Origin: Berberis thunbergii
Taxonomy: Eukaryota > Streptophyta > Magnoliopsida > Ranunculales > Berberidaceae
Direction of reading: 5' to 3'
Assembly (NCBI GenBank): GCA_003290165.1
Contig: QNQO01007624.1
Coordinates: 1 to 64,000 of the forward strand
Length of the DNA stretch: 64,000 bases
Shown here one piece after another: positions 21,601 to 32,000 of this stretch. The notes under the pieces were generated by a model that was given only the letters and a program-made list of their open reading frames with translations, searched no databases and was not told where the DNA came from. The translations under genes were made by a program, and so were the position numbers. Within the stretch, counting starts at the first letter, position 1; each line of letters begins with the position of its first letter.

Positions 21601-22068
21601 TTTCAACGGAATATCATATATCAGATGTGTCCTCTTGAGGTAAGACAACAAATTAATCCATCCATTAGCTTTCCTATATAAAAAAAATGCTAAACCATAA
21701 TCCGCCATGAATTATATAACCGCTTTCAGAACTAATATGTAGTATATGTCATTGTTATGTATGAAATAAAGGACTCGACATTGGCATCAATTTTGTTGAA
21801 GCCAGGACCATTAAGAGCATTAGAGGGTGCAAAGTTTAGTGAGGGTGTAGAAGAAAAAGAGAAAGAAATGAGGAAGGTTGATGAAGTGGAACGCATTTAC
21901 ATAAAGACCAGCCATGACAGAGTGGTTAGGCCAGAGCAACAAAATGCTATGATAAAGAGATGGCCTCCTTCCCATGTTTTTGTCATAGAAACTGACCATA
22001 GCCCATTCTTTTCTGCTCCCTTCACTCTTTTTGGTTTCTTGATTAAAGCTGCTGCTCTGAAAGCATAA
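12684..22068 (+). CDS. Methylesterase (MES) family alpha/beta hydrolase, 4 exons
   Basis: Plant MES enzymes hydrolyse methyl esters of hormones such as salicylate, jasmonate or IAA; the substrate here cannot be told. Coding exons are 12684-12992, 13230-13373, 21505-21639 and 21772-22068, with GT-AG introns all in phase 0, giving 294 aa. Exon 1 holds a Ser/Thr/Asp-rich N-terminus and the oxyanion-loop region FVLVHGIGGGGWCWYK. Exon 2 starts with VILVGHSAGG (nucleophile Ser110). Exon 3 has GVPDLSEFGDVYDL; exon 4 has the acid Asp245 (SHDRVV) and base His272 (DHSPFF), so the triad looks complete. The N-terminus is longer than in minimal MES proteins but no clear transit peptide is seen. The start ATG (context gaggATGcc) is the first in frame. 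Intron 2 is 8.1 kb and full of inverted-repeat elements; introns 1 (237 bp) and 3 (132 bp) are short. The last acceptor is AAG, weaker than CAG. Confidence 0.9.
14291..16118. repeat. Inverted-repeat element flanked by direct repeats (in MES intron 2)
   Basis: Outer direct repeats of ~130 bp (14291-14423 and 15984-16118) share GAGATAAAAGAC, CGAGAGTGCATGGGTT and ATACCAAACATTTTT-type blocks. Between them lies an inverted repeat of ~210-220 bp: 14428-14650 pairs with 15623-15829 (shared GTTAACTCATAAAGTTAT and CTTTTATGACC). The spacer is AT-rich and non-coding. It looks like a non-autonomous long-TIR DNA element bounded by duplicated flank or by two copies of another repeat. The direct repeats contain a GGTTCGAT-like box B sequence, so a tRNA-derived origin is possible. 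Confidence 0.5.
17842..18656. mobile_element. Possible TIR element, ~815 bp (in MES intron 2)
   Basis: The left end TTTTTAACACCACAGGTTCT and the right end, read inward (TTTTTAACACCACAGATTCT), form imperfect ~40-bp inverted repeats. The interior is CT-rich on the left and AG-rich on the right, without a recognisable protein. Target duplications were not identified. The GC-rich foldback at 18664-18778 abuts it. Confidence 0.4.
18664..18778. repeat. GC-rich foldback hairpin (in MES intron 2)
   Basis: Arms of ~45 bp flank an 18-nt loop. Left-arm core GAGTAGGGAACCCGTCC (ending 18708) pairs with GGACGGGTTCCCTACTC (starting 18727). Outside it, TGACCTCTG pairs imperfectly with CAGATGTCA and T-rich DNA pairs with A-rich DNA. 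The outermost flanks read TTAAAAAAT and TTAAAAATA, a possible imperfect 9-bp target duplication. It has the same design as, but a different sequence from, the hairpins at 22855 and 50511. Confidence 0.7.
19197..19919. mobile_element. ~720 bp element with ~65 bp palindromic TIRs (in MES intron 2)
   Basis: The left terminus GATATCACAAGCTATAGCTC and the right terminus read inward (GATATCACAAGCTAGAGCTC) extend through CGTGATATGGGTTG to a shared GGATTAAAGT-like inner end. Each TIR tip is itself nearly palindromic (ATATCAC..GTGATAT). No coding capacity is seen inside and no certain target duplication was found. Confidence 0.65.
19930..21245. mobile_element. Long-TIR non-autonomous DNA element (in MES intron 2)
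   Basis: The inverted arms are ~300-350 bp: 19930-~20300 pairs with ~20890-21245. Shared blocks include AGTTTGGCCCTCATGAG/AATTTGACCCTCATTAA, GTTAGGTCAATAATGTTGA, AAAATGCAT and TCTAGAAGTAATC. The 0.6 kb middle is AT-rich and non-coding. Long TIRs without genes suggest a Mutator-like deletion derivative; target duplications are unclear. It sits directly before MES exon 3. Confidence 0.6.
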
Positions 22069-22729
22069 TAGTCTAGATACATACATACATACCATGTAAT
22101 ATTCATTTCCCAACAAACTACTTCCAACTTTTCACATTTATCAATGATAGTACTCAACTTTATTTGACTATGACCTTTATTTTTTATTTTTTTGCTGAGT
22201 GCTTCATTTTTGCATGAAAATATATATGTAATTAGTTGTTGTTTTTTTGACATTTCTTCACTTCATAACAAATAAGTGATGGAGGGAGATAAATAGATTT
22301 CATCCCTGAGATACACACCTTGACACTAGCACGTTTTCATGCAATGATATTGCAGTTCACATCCTTATGTACAAATACTTCTTTTTTTCCTTTTTCTTTT
22401 TAACTAAGATTTGGCAATTACTGTCAAAGTATACGACCATATTCCAGTAGTGTCCTGTTATTTTCTTATTTCCTTACCTTGGGAGATAAGTGAATTCCAT
22501 ATCTTGTTTTCTCTGTCCCTTGATAAGAATCGATATCGTATTTTCCAATTCTCTCTATCCCTTAATTTTTTCTTCTTGAAATTTATGGTGCATTAGGATG
22601 ATAATAATAGTTATAATAAATAATAGCACAAGTATGAAGATGCCAAGGACTAAATTACGAGGTCGCAAAATACAATGATTTGCAACTGGGATAACTTTGG
22701 ATAACAAATGAAAAAAAATAAAAATAAAT

Positions 22730-22761
<32 letters not shown>

Positions 22762-22845
22762 TTTTGAAGAAAACGAAATATTTAGAGCAAATAAAAAGGC
22801 TAAACCTAAAATTTTAGAACTTGAATATTATGATGACAAGCATGT
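22069..22845. other. Intergenic, 3' side of the methylesterase gene
   Basis: Contains the MES 3' UTR (stop TAA at 22066-22068) and AT-rich DNA. An (AT)n microsatellite lies at about 22727-22762. No other gene was seen. Confidence 0.5.
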
Positions 22846-22854
22846 CAGCTGATA

Positions 22855-23044
22855 GGGAAATTCTAAATGTCGAGGGAAAGAGCGAGGAAACCAGCGAGGT
22901 AAACGAGGTGGCGGGGGTGAACCGTTCACCCCCCTCGAGATGTTTTCCGCGCGCGCATCTCGAGGGGGGTGAACGGTTCACCCCCCGCCACCTCGTTTAC
23001 CTCGCTGGTTTCCTCGCCCTTTCCCTCGACATATAGAATAACTC
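22855..23044. mobile_element. GC-rich hairpin MITE, Mutator-like 9-bp TSD (copy 1)
   Basis: A 190-bp near-perfect palindrome: 22860-22942 pairs with 22956-23039 with very few mismatches around a 13-nt loop (TTTTCCGCGCGCG). The TIR core is ATTCTAAATGTCGAGGGAAA. A perfect 9-bp target duplication, CAGCTGATA, flanks it (22846-22854 and 23045-23053), as in Mutator-type transposition. Arms are extremely GC-rich against AT-rich surroundings and contain a smaller palindrome, GGTGAACCGTTCACC. It lies between the MES and DUF4228 genes. Transcripts would form a long double-stranded hairpin. Confidence 0.9.
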
Positions 23045-23116
23045 CAGCTGATAACTCTTTAATTGCTACCCATCTACCATCCAATACCGATTAACAGTGT
23101 AGCATTACAACATGCA

Positions 23117-23572
23117 TCAGGACTTGGGAGTTAAAGGGGAAAGGATTTCAGGTATTGTTTGCAAACGAGGTCTCCATGGCGCGGACCTCAAGTCTGAAGC
23201 GTCCAACAATAACATCTGACCCACCATCACTTGTCCATTGATGACTGTATTATTTTGTTGATGATCAACCTTGCGCGGTATCAATCTTCTGGTTTCCGCT
23301 ACTTTGATAAAATTCTCATAAATCTTATCCTGAAAGACCAAGTCTTCTGGAACCAGAAAGTAAAGCCTATTACACTGTATAACAGTGGAATTAGACAATA
23401 CAACTCTCTCTGTTCCATATCTCACAATCTTATGACCATGGTGAGCTCCTCCTGCTATGACCTCTTTAACAAGAACCCCTTTGTTGAATTTGATCAAGTC
23501 ACCATTTTCTTTCATTATAATGACTTGATCCTTGAATGAGTTTGAGCATAAACAAGTCAGTGCACTCCCCAT
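23117..23572 (-). CDS. DUF4228 / PADRE-domain protein, single exon
   Basis: A 151-aa intronless plant protein. The N-terminus MGSALTCLCSNS fits N-myristoylation at Gly2, with nearby Cys residues for palmitoylation, as in many DUF4228 proteins, implying membrane association. The core follows the family layout: a short beta strand (VIIMKENGDLIKFNKGVLVKEVI), a middle with HKIVRYG, and the diagnostic LYFLVPEDLVF segment (LYFLLP in the family). The tail is less conserved and basic/hydrophobic (SAPWRPRLQTIPEILSPL). Family members are often stress- or pathogen-responsive; their molecular role is unknown. The ATG at 23572 is preceded on its own strand by a TATATA at ~23641-23646. It is convergent with the MES gene, the hairpin element lying between. 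Confidence 0.8.
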   Translation of the reverse strand: MGSALTCLCSNSFKDQVIIMKENGDLIKFNKGVLVKEVIAGGAHHGHKIVRYGTERVVLSNSTVIQCNRLYFLVPEDLVFQDKIYENFIKVAETRRLIPRKVDHQQNNTVINGQVMVGQMLLLDASDLRSAPWRPRLQTIPEILSPLTPKS

Positions 23573-23640
23573 TGAACTGGAAATGATTCCCGCGAACTCC
23601 GGTTTTCCTTCTGGGTTTGCAAGCTAATTAAGGTTGGTCA

Positions 23641-23646
23641 TATATA
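23641..23646 (-). promoter_or_regulatory. Candidate TATA box for the DUF4228 gene
   Basis: TATATA on the minus strand ~70 bp upstream of the ATG at 23572 gives a predicted start near 23612. Position is plausible; there is no further support. Confidence 0.4.
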
Positions 23647-24029
23647 CAATATACAATTGGTTCAATCATAAGCTTCAAACAAAACACTTGTCCAAGGTTT
23701 CTGTTGTATTATATGGGGAGAGAGCTAGGGCGATACAACCTAGCTAGTTAATGACTATTATTCCTTTCTCTGGTTTTATTTAATGGGAAGAGGACAGCAT
23801 GCAGGGATATCAATATTGCCTGGATAATATTAGATTAATTGAGCAAACCTATTGTACACATTTTGTTTGTATTAATGTTGATTTGAGATCCAGGAGAGAG
23901 CCGAGTAGAATCAAACCCAATTCATTTTACCTTCTTCTATTTTATATATGCAATCAATTTGGCTTTGTCCCTTGCATGTATCTCTAAGGAGGCATCTACG
24001 ACTTCCTAAAATATGCATTTTGAGATTGT

Positions 24030-24600
24030 TCATTTAGGAAGAATACCTTTGTAAATTTTCCAAAGCAAAATTTGAATTCTATAGTGGATTTTGAGCTTCA
24101 AGACAAATTGGAGGTGATGATACATCAAAATAGACCGATCATCACGGCCGTATACATGGCAGAGAGCATTCATCACGAGGATATAATGTCCAATCTATTG
24201 GGCCAACTCATAAAGCCAACTACAGAGGCCCTGGTAAGGCCCGAACGAATCAGAACCCGACGCGAGTTATCTCATAAAGAAGTGGAACATTGTACCAAAA
24301 AGAGTCGTGGAGGGAGTTACACCTCCATGGATGCATCTCCATTAAGGATAAGACTGTTACGAGAAATATCTCTTTTCGTTGCACCTTACATACTTAAATC
24401 ATGCAGAGAATTAACCACTATCATTATAAAAGGTAAAGGGAACATTCGATACATGTATACAACTTTAACCGAGTTTTGTCTAGATTTACTTCCTTATTCA
24501 ACATAATTACGGACTTAAGCCAGAGTGCCTTAGGCCACCAAAAAGGTGGTCCTTGGCAATCTAACATCTATTTAATTTGCAGAACAAACTCACAAGATGA
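24030..24600 (+). mobile_element. Possible solo or truncated LTR
   Basis: A 0.5-kb block of higher GC than its surroundings contains TATAAAAG at 24425-24432. About 85 bp later comes an ACGGACTTAAGCCAGAGTGCCTT stretch that resembles the R-U5 part of many plant LTR retrotransposons. A 144-codon open frame (24072-24506) spans it but matches no family, lacks a convincing ATG and is probably incidental. LTR ends and target duplications were not resolved. Confidence 0.3.
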
Positions 24601-27600
24601 CGATTTTTTGACGTATCAAGAGAAATTTGAGATTATTTACGAATGAGGAGAAAACAATGTGATGAAGCGTAACAAACCGTGCAAAGATTTCGTAAACCTG
24701 GCCATACAATATTGGTTCATTTCTTCTCATATTGCCAAATGGAGTGTCGGTCCTAGGAGTTTAGAGGCATGTGAGAAGACTAAAATTGGGCCCTTTTTAA
24801 CAATGAATATTAAAAAAAATTTCTTCATTGTTACTAAATGAAATTCAATTTGGGGGCACTTCAGATATGAGGTCCTTTCACATATAGAGCAAACCAAAAT
24901 TTTATATGCATAGAATGTTTATTAAAAATAACTGAGTCTGTGACTCTTTAGATTTGAGGGCTGTTTACAAATACATGGAAATTAAACACTTGTTTATTTT
25001 TTTTTTTTTTTTTTTTTGTATCTTCTTGGATTGATGAGTAATTTAAACTTGTGACTTTCTCTACAAAATAATTTATTAAAAATGTATTGGTCAAGAGTAA
25101 CTTGAATTTATGACCTTTTTATCAAGGTATAAATGATGACCATTAGAGCAACAAGTACATTAGAATAATTTTAAGCGCAGATATTATTTTGGGTCTATTT
25201 GGTTTATTGTAATTAAGTTTGGAGATCATTTTAAAAACTATTTCAGTCTAGGGTTTAAATGATTCAATCAAACCAATTGGCTTGCCTTGACCAACCTATA
25301 GATAAAAATTAGAATACATCTTAATCACCAATGGTTAACAATAGTCGTGGTTTCGCTAGAATAGGCAATATACCCTTATAAAAAGGACCCCAAAGTCAAA
25401 AAAAAAAAAAATAAACAAAAATTTCATTGTGTATATCTCTAGAGTGAGGCTAGGAAACTATGTTTTGCAACCAGGATGATGTGGCATCGTTAGAAGAGTT
25501 TTTTACAACTTTGAGATACACATAAAATTTTTAAAAATTTCATCATTATTTTCAGATCATGACACGTCATCCTGATTGCAAAAACCTGATTTTCTAGCAT
25601 TTTTAATATCTCTAAGCCATCAAAGTCTATTAATAAATCAAAACACATCACTTCCTTCACCTTTAGCATTTTCTCCAATCAAAATCTCCCAAAAAAAAAC
25701 TCCCACCACCATTAAAGCCCCTAGCTCTCTCTATAAAAAAATCAAGTAAGAAACAACGAGGAAAACAAACAAAGAAGCTTGGCTCAATTAAGGGGGGTTT
25801 GTTGGGTCTTCTAATGGCTTTGATGTAAGAAAAATCTTGAGAGGTGAATCAGTGTGGTCAAGGTATTTGCAGGTTTTCTTAGGAGGGAGTGTGTACATTT
25901 GGTTTGGAGTTAGATAGAAGAAACAATTTCAATCGTGTCAGATTGGGGTGGATCGTTTGGGCAAAGGGGAGTGGTATTTGATTGATTGAGAAACTCCAAG
26001 CAATGGTATGGTGGGATTTTATGGTGCTAGTGGTAATGGTAGCAGCCAAAAGGGGTTTTAATGATCATGATGTTGGAATCTATCTATTTTCAGACATTTT
26101 TGTATAAGAATGCAGAGGCTAAAATTAAGCCCCCTTTTAGACTGAAATGAAATAGTTTTCAAAATGGAATCATTACAAAAAAAATATATATATATATATA
26201 TAATAATACATTGGGCCCTATGGATTCGGGCCTATGCGATCGAGCCTCTGCCATATACCCAGGGTCAGGCTTGGCCAAATGAATCATGTGGGTTAAATAG
26301 CTGTGCTATATTTTGGATTTCTTTCATCTGTGGTTTCGGGCCTATGCGATCGAGCCTCCTCCACATACCAAGGGTCGGGCCTGGCCTAATGAGTCAGTCA
26401 GGTGGGTTATGATGGATGGGAACGATACTATATTTTGGATTTTTTCCCCATGTTTTACTAAAATAACCCCTAAATAAATAAAAGCAGGTTGACATTTTTT
26501 TTTTTTTTTTAAAACACTCTAATAACTAAAAACAAAACCTTCAATAACTAACAAACTTCCAACAAAAATACCAAATGTGGGTAAACTCATACCCTCCGTT
26601 TCTCCAATCCGACAATAGAGGGAGCCTTGGCATGATATGCTTATTTTAAATCAATTTCTTCTATCAAAATGACTACATTACATCATCTTTTTATCACTGA
26701 AATAACTAACCTTGATCATTCTTGTCAATATATCATATTAGCATATAGCTTCTATAACCCTTTTTTTTTTTTTTTTTTTTTCTTCTTCCAAAGAAAACAT
26801 GTGAATCGACCAATTTGACTCTTGTGATTCCCGATCCGATGGATATGATATGTTAGAAGCAGTGATGATATCCCACTTATCTTCTTATTGGAATCATCAG
26901 ATTCCTTTCTTAAGGATGGTGTTTGCATACCATACACGGAAATAAATAAGATACAAACACGAGAACAACCCAGTGTGCTTGGGATAAGAATTTGCATTTT
27001 CAACTAAGATGTTTAAAATTTTTTGTTCAATAAAAAGAAAATAGATAAAAACGTACACGTATGCTTCATGCCAAGTTAAAAGTGTTTTAGTGTCTCCCGT
27101 ACTTGTCAAAATTTACTAACTAGAACATTGCTCCAACGACTCTGTAGAACAAAATGAACTCCTCATCAAAGAGTATCCTCTTCCAGATGGACAATGCAAA
27201 CAAACGTACCCCAAAGTCTATGGGTTAAATCACAAACACCTTTGGAAGTCTCCATGGAAAATTTGACATACCATTATTCATACATATGTAATTTTCATAA
27301 AAAAAAAACCAAAGAGTAACGTTATTAAAGTAAAAAAAATATGGAAGATAAAGTCCATAGTAGAACTCGAATTCCATATACGAGTTGACCCGTGTTCCCA
27401 AGCCCGATTGGATAAACCCAACATGGGTAAAGGTTTGGGCATAGTTTCATGGCAAAGGACTTTGGCCACCCCAATCACCTATGAGCTTGATAATACACTC
27501 AAACAAAAATTTTATTTTCTCGTAAAGATAAAATTAAATTAAATAGGTAACATTATATTCAATAAAGTTCAATTGTAAGGTTATTTATGAATATATCTTA

Positions 27601-29008
27601 TTACCATGTATAAGATAACCTTGAAAAGGTATTATTAATTGATTACTCTTTATGACTTTTTTTCCTCCGAGACTTGGTTTTCAAAATTTTCAGAATACAA
27701 ATCAAGCACAATCAATTATATTTATTAAGTGACATTGAACGTATAATAATGGGTATACCCGACCTATTTGGATTGCCCCAATTATCCAAACTACCCAAGA
27801 CGGGCTTGGGTTCAAAATGTTTACATGGTGCTAGTCTTCTTGAGCAAGATTTTTCATGGGATAGGGTGCCCTACCTCTGGACCACCCAATACAGCAAATG
27901 AGGGGAGTGTCTGGTTAAGAAAACGCAACCTAACATAAACAATTTAAAGTTGTTTTAAATCCTAGAATTTTTTTATTAGCCAACACTTGACTATACCACA
28001 ACAAAACAAACTCAACATTATTGAAACCAATATCCATCAAACTAGGAAAGGATATAAATTATGAACATAAACATGATGAACATCCTCTGCAGGTAGCACG
28101 TCCAGAAACCCAGTGTTCCTCCAAAGCAATTTTAGATTTTGCGACACCAGATGCCAGACTGCACCATCCATTTCTGTCGCTCATTTATGGGTTCTTAAAC
28201 AAAAACACGTTTTCTAGGAAGCTTACAAAATAAAATCTAACAAAAAACTTGTCCAATTAACAAATAATCTAATCAAAACAGGAATCCATGGGTTGCTGGA
28301 ACTGTTAGCAACTGATATAAACACTACGGCCCAAATAACTAAACAAATGGAGTCAAACATCCTTAATGAACACTCAAAGTATGATACGAATGTTATATAG
28401 GTCAGGTTTGAACAGAACGGGACTCATTCACCCTTAATGAACAGTATAAATATGAATGTCATGTTAATTCAGGTTCCTAACTAATACTATCTAAGATTAT
28501 TCGGGGTAAAGGGAAACCTAAACAGATCAATATACCAATACCCTCACAGATGTGCATGGTTTGCACAGCACAATCTACACTTAAGCACAGACAATTATAG
28601 CAAAAAGGAAACAAAACTACACACATGCAAAATCCATCTTTTCTTCATTGACAAAACCAAAAAGGTTCTCTACCTGACAACATATTCTCTTGCTTGCGAA
28701 AACACTTTTGCCATAAAGTACACCAAAACTCTACAACCATCCTCTTCTTCTGTGCTTATCATCAGTTCCACTGGGGGGAACAAATGAGAGGAACGAAACG
28801 AAAAAAAGAAAAAGACCAGAAGGGTTCACGATTCTGTAAGAAACCTCAAATAAAAGTACATGGTGGAGACAGAGTAAACGGTGAATGTACAAAAGGCCTC
28901 TGGCACCACAATTGACTTGGGTGAGGAGCAAAACAACCAAGTAATCATTGTACTCACACTGGTGTTGCTGCCACTTGAATATACTAGTCTTTCTATTCCC
29001 GCAATGTA
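24601..29008. other. Intergenic region, no gene recognised
   Basis: AT-rich DNA with long T runs (about 24998-25017 and 26761-26782) and short incidental frames. The segment 28700-29008 should include the 3' UTR of the nucleotidyltransferase gene. The tandem duplication at 26221-26446 is listed separately. Confidence 0.5.
26221..26446. repeat. Two-copy tandem duplication, ~110-116 bp unit
   Basis: Unit 1 (26221-26330) and unit 2 (26331-26446) both begin TGGWTTCGGGCCTATGCGAT and end CTATATTTTGGATTT. Differences and a small insertion in unit 2 show divergence since duplication. It is GC-richer than its surroundings and probably a transposon fragment. Confidence 0.8.
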
Positions 29009-32000
29009 TTACTGACCATCTCCCTCCGAGCGCACCGAGATGGATAAAGGAGGGAAATCGGCATCGTTTTTTAGATGGTATGATTGCAATGCTCTCCTGC
29101 AAGTGTGAAACCTGAGATTACTCAAATCGGCATTTTGAACATCAAAAAGGGAGTTTGGAAATTATGAGTTTACATACCCTTCGGCATTTGTACCCATGAG
29201 TGGTTTGGTCCTTTGTATTTCTGGCATAGCTCCCAACTCCTGTGTGTGTGTGCCTGCAGTGCGTTGACTGATGGCTTCTGATGAGGATATAACCGATGGT
29301 GGATCCACAACACTCCCAAAATCAACATCCTTGGTTGGGGGAGTGAAGTCATTGGCATTTGTAAATCCCGTTGAGACGGCATTGGTAGCCTGGGCAGATT
29401 CCAGTATTACATGATTCCCATGTCCTGGGAGAACCATGAGGTGCTCCTGCAAAGGCTCTTGGTTTCCTCTTTCAAAAGGGTTTGCCTCCAATAACGGGGC
29501 AACCCAACCATTTTCACGAAAAGCTCTTTGAATCTGACCATGACCCATTGCTTGTGCAGTCCTTCCCCTTCCTGGTAAGGGTCTGTCCCTATACGAACCA
29601 TGATTCTGCAAAAAACCAAATATATAAGTTTTTAACATATCGAGGAATCACAATAAAGAGGTGAAACAACAAATCGAAAACTTGTAACCCAATAAACTTC
29701 CAAACAGAGATCAACATAAACAAAAGCAGAAAAGTACCGTGTTGGGAAAGTAAGTTCCTGTTCCTCGTGGCTTTGAAACTTCTTCCGTGCCATAGGTAGC
29801 ACCTGAGATCATGTGAGGATTTGGAGCATACAAGTGTGACCGTGGTCCATTGACATGACCATTAAGATTCCCATAATGCGATTGCCCATTCCGTCTAACT
29901 GGCATAGGCCGACAACCGGTATCGTATGCATGCCTATTGTGAATGTTTGAAGGTGACGGAGGTATAGGCAGATATGGTGTTGGGATGGCATAGCGATGGC
30001 ACCATTGACCGCGTAAAAAGCTATTGTAGTGTCTTTCATATTCTCCACCAAGGTCTGCCAAGTAGTAGGTAGTTCCAAGACCTCCACTAGTGCTTGCCGA
30101 GTCAACATCCCCATAACCTAGAAATGGATCTTGTATGGGATAAGCCATAGGAGTTGAGATTGAGAGACCATTCATTGCACAAACAATGGCTGAACCACCC
30201 AGATTTCCATTTGTATTAATTGTTTTATTTGCCAGCTCAGCTTCTGCTGATGCCTGGTGTAAAACAATGCCATTCTCTCCATCAGCTGCTGGAGGTAACC
30301 TGGAAAACTCCTTATAACCAATGGAAGCAGAGTTATTGTCTTTTGAATGATCTGAAGTTTCCATACCATCATTTCCATTCTCTGAAAATGAGTTGGACAA
30401 GTAGAAATGACTCAAATGGGTTGCTCTTCTAGGATGTAATACGTAAGGGTTGCATGATGAAGATACAAAATTAGATATCTCATTCATTGTTCCTGGACCT
30501 TGACTTATGAAGGTAGCAGGATCTTTTGAATCACACAACATAACATGTCTGGAAAAAGGATTTCCGGTTGAGATATATGTTTCAAATGTTGTCCCAGAGT
30601 GACCTGCATCAGAAGTATATCTTTGTGGTTTGCTATCTGTTCCACTACCAGGTGTCATGTCTGATCGTGACACCATATTGTCAGTGATCCTCTCGCCCAA
30701 TAGACCCTGGAGATCCATCCTAGACTCTCCCATGCTTTCTATGCAGTTTCTTGCATCTAAGTTCAAGAACGACGGGTCTGACCTATTAATACCAAAAGGT
30801 CGAAGAAGAACCGGCACATCTGGCCTCCGTCCATTTCCATGCCTATCCAAAGTATTCATAAAAAACTTTTTGAGTTCCTCTGGTATGCTTTCTCCTGGTA
30901 AGGATAAGATCTGACCCAGCTTGCGAGCCCCATAGGTAAAAGCACTACGTATACGATAAAATTTCCTGTACAAGAACAGTTGTGATATGAAAAGCTACTA
31001 ATCACTACAGGTCACACGGGCACATAAAAACAGCTATAACATGTATGGTAAAAATAATTCAAACTGAAGATTTTTCAAAAAAGACGTAGATTTTATGATA
31101 ATTTCATCTAAATCCACTGGTCCCATTGTTTCCAGATCCGGGTAGAGGGGCAAGATGAAAAGGGATTGAAATAAAATAACAAATTCTAGCAAAAGTAGGG
31201 GTGTGTATACCGAGCACGCCTAATTGTATCAATTTCCTTTACTACCTTGAGGTGACTACCATAAATGTTAATTAGACTTAATGGCTTAATGCCAATTTTA
31301 CTCTTGAAATGATGCCATTGCACAATTACTTTTCTTCTATATCTACAAACCAGGCTTAAATTTAACTCTTCCTCTTCAGGAAAATTACTCCTCTTCTTCG
31401 AACAATAGCTTTTAGCCTTTTTTAAGATTGAATCCTAGAGCTCTCAACTAAAGTGGTTTTTACTGTGATTAGCAGATTCTTATATCAGGTTGATTTTTTG
31501 ATGTGTTTACAAATGTGAAAATTTTGAAATCAGGACTCTACTAATTTATTGACGTATATAAAATATGTAGTTTGCTGATGGTATCCAGTGACAGCATCAA
31601 GTTGTACAAAATGAAATAAAGGTTGGTGTTTTTAGCATTGTTGTGTTGCTCCACCTCCAGTTTCTATAGAAACGGTAATGTGTCAATGGATTTAGAATAT
31701 GAGCCAGTTTTGTAATAACTTACCTCTTTGGTCAACAATCATCAAAGATTCATAATTACAAATTCAGAAGATTATGGGTTAAGGAACGTTGAATTTTGTC
31801 GTGATAAAGAAGTTATTGATTAGTAACTAACAGTGTGCAATTGGGTTTCACGAGGTGCCAATGAAAAAGGTACAATGGTGGAAGCTTGGCCTGCTGAGTA
31901 TGTGAAATGTCTAATGCAAATCAATATGCTCAAACAAGAAAAAACTGAGCAGATATCAAATTAAAATTCCGAAAATTTCATCTTATACTGCAAAAAAAAA

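Noticed and set aside
22821..23036. 71-codon open frame over the hairpin element
   Set aside because: The frame exists only because of the GC-rich palindrome. The translation is mirrored low-information sequence and the DNA is explained as a MITE.
24072..24506. 144-codon frame as a possible gene
   Set aside because: No clear ATG start, no recognised domain, and TATAAAAG plus LTR-like sequence inside the frame suggest retroelement DNA.
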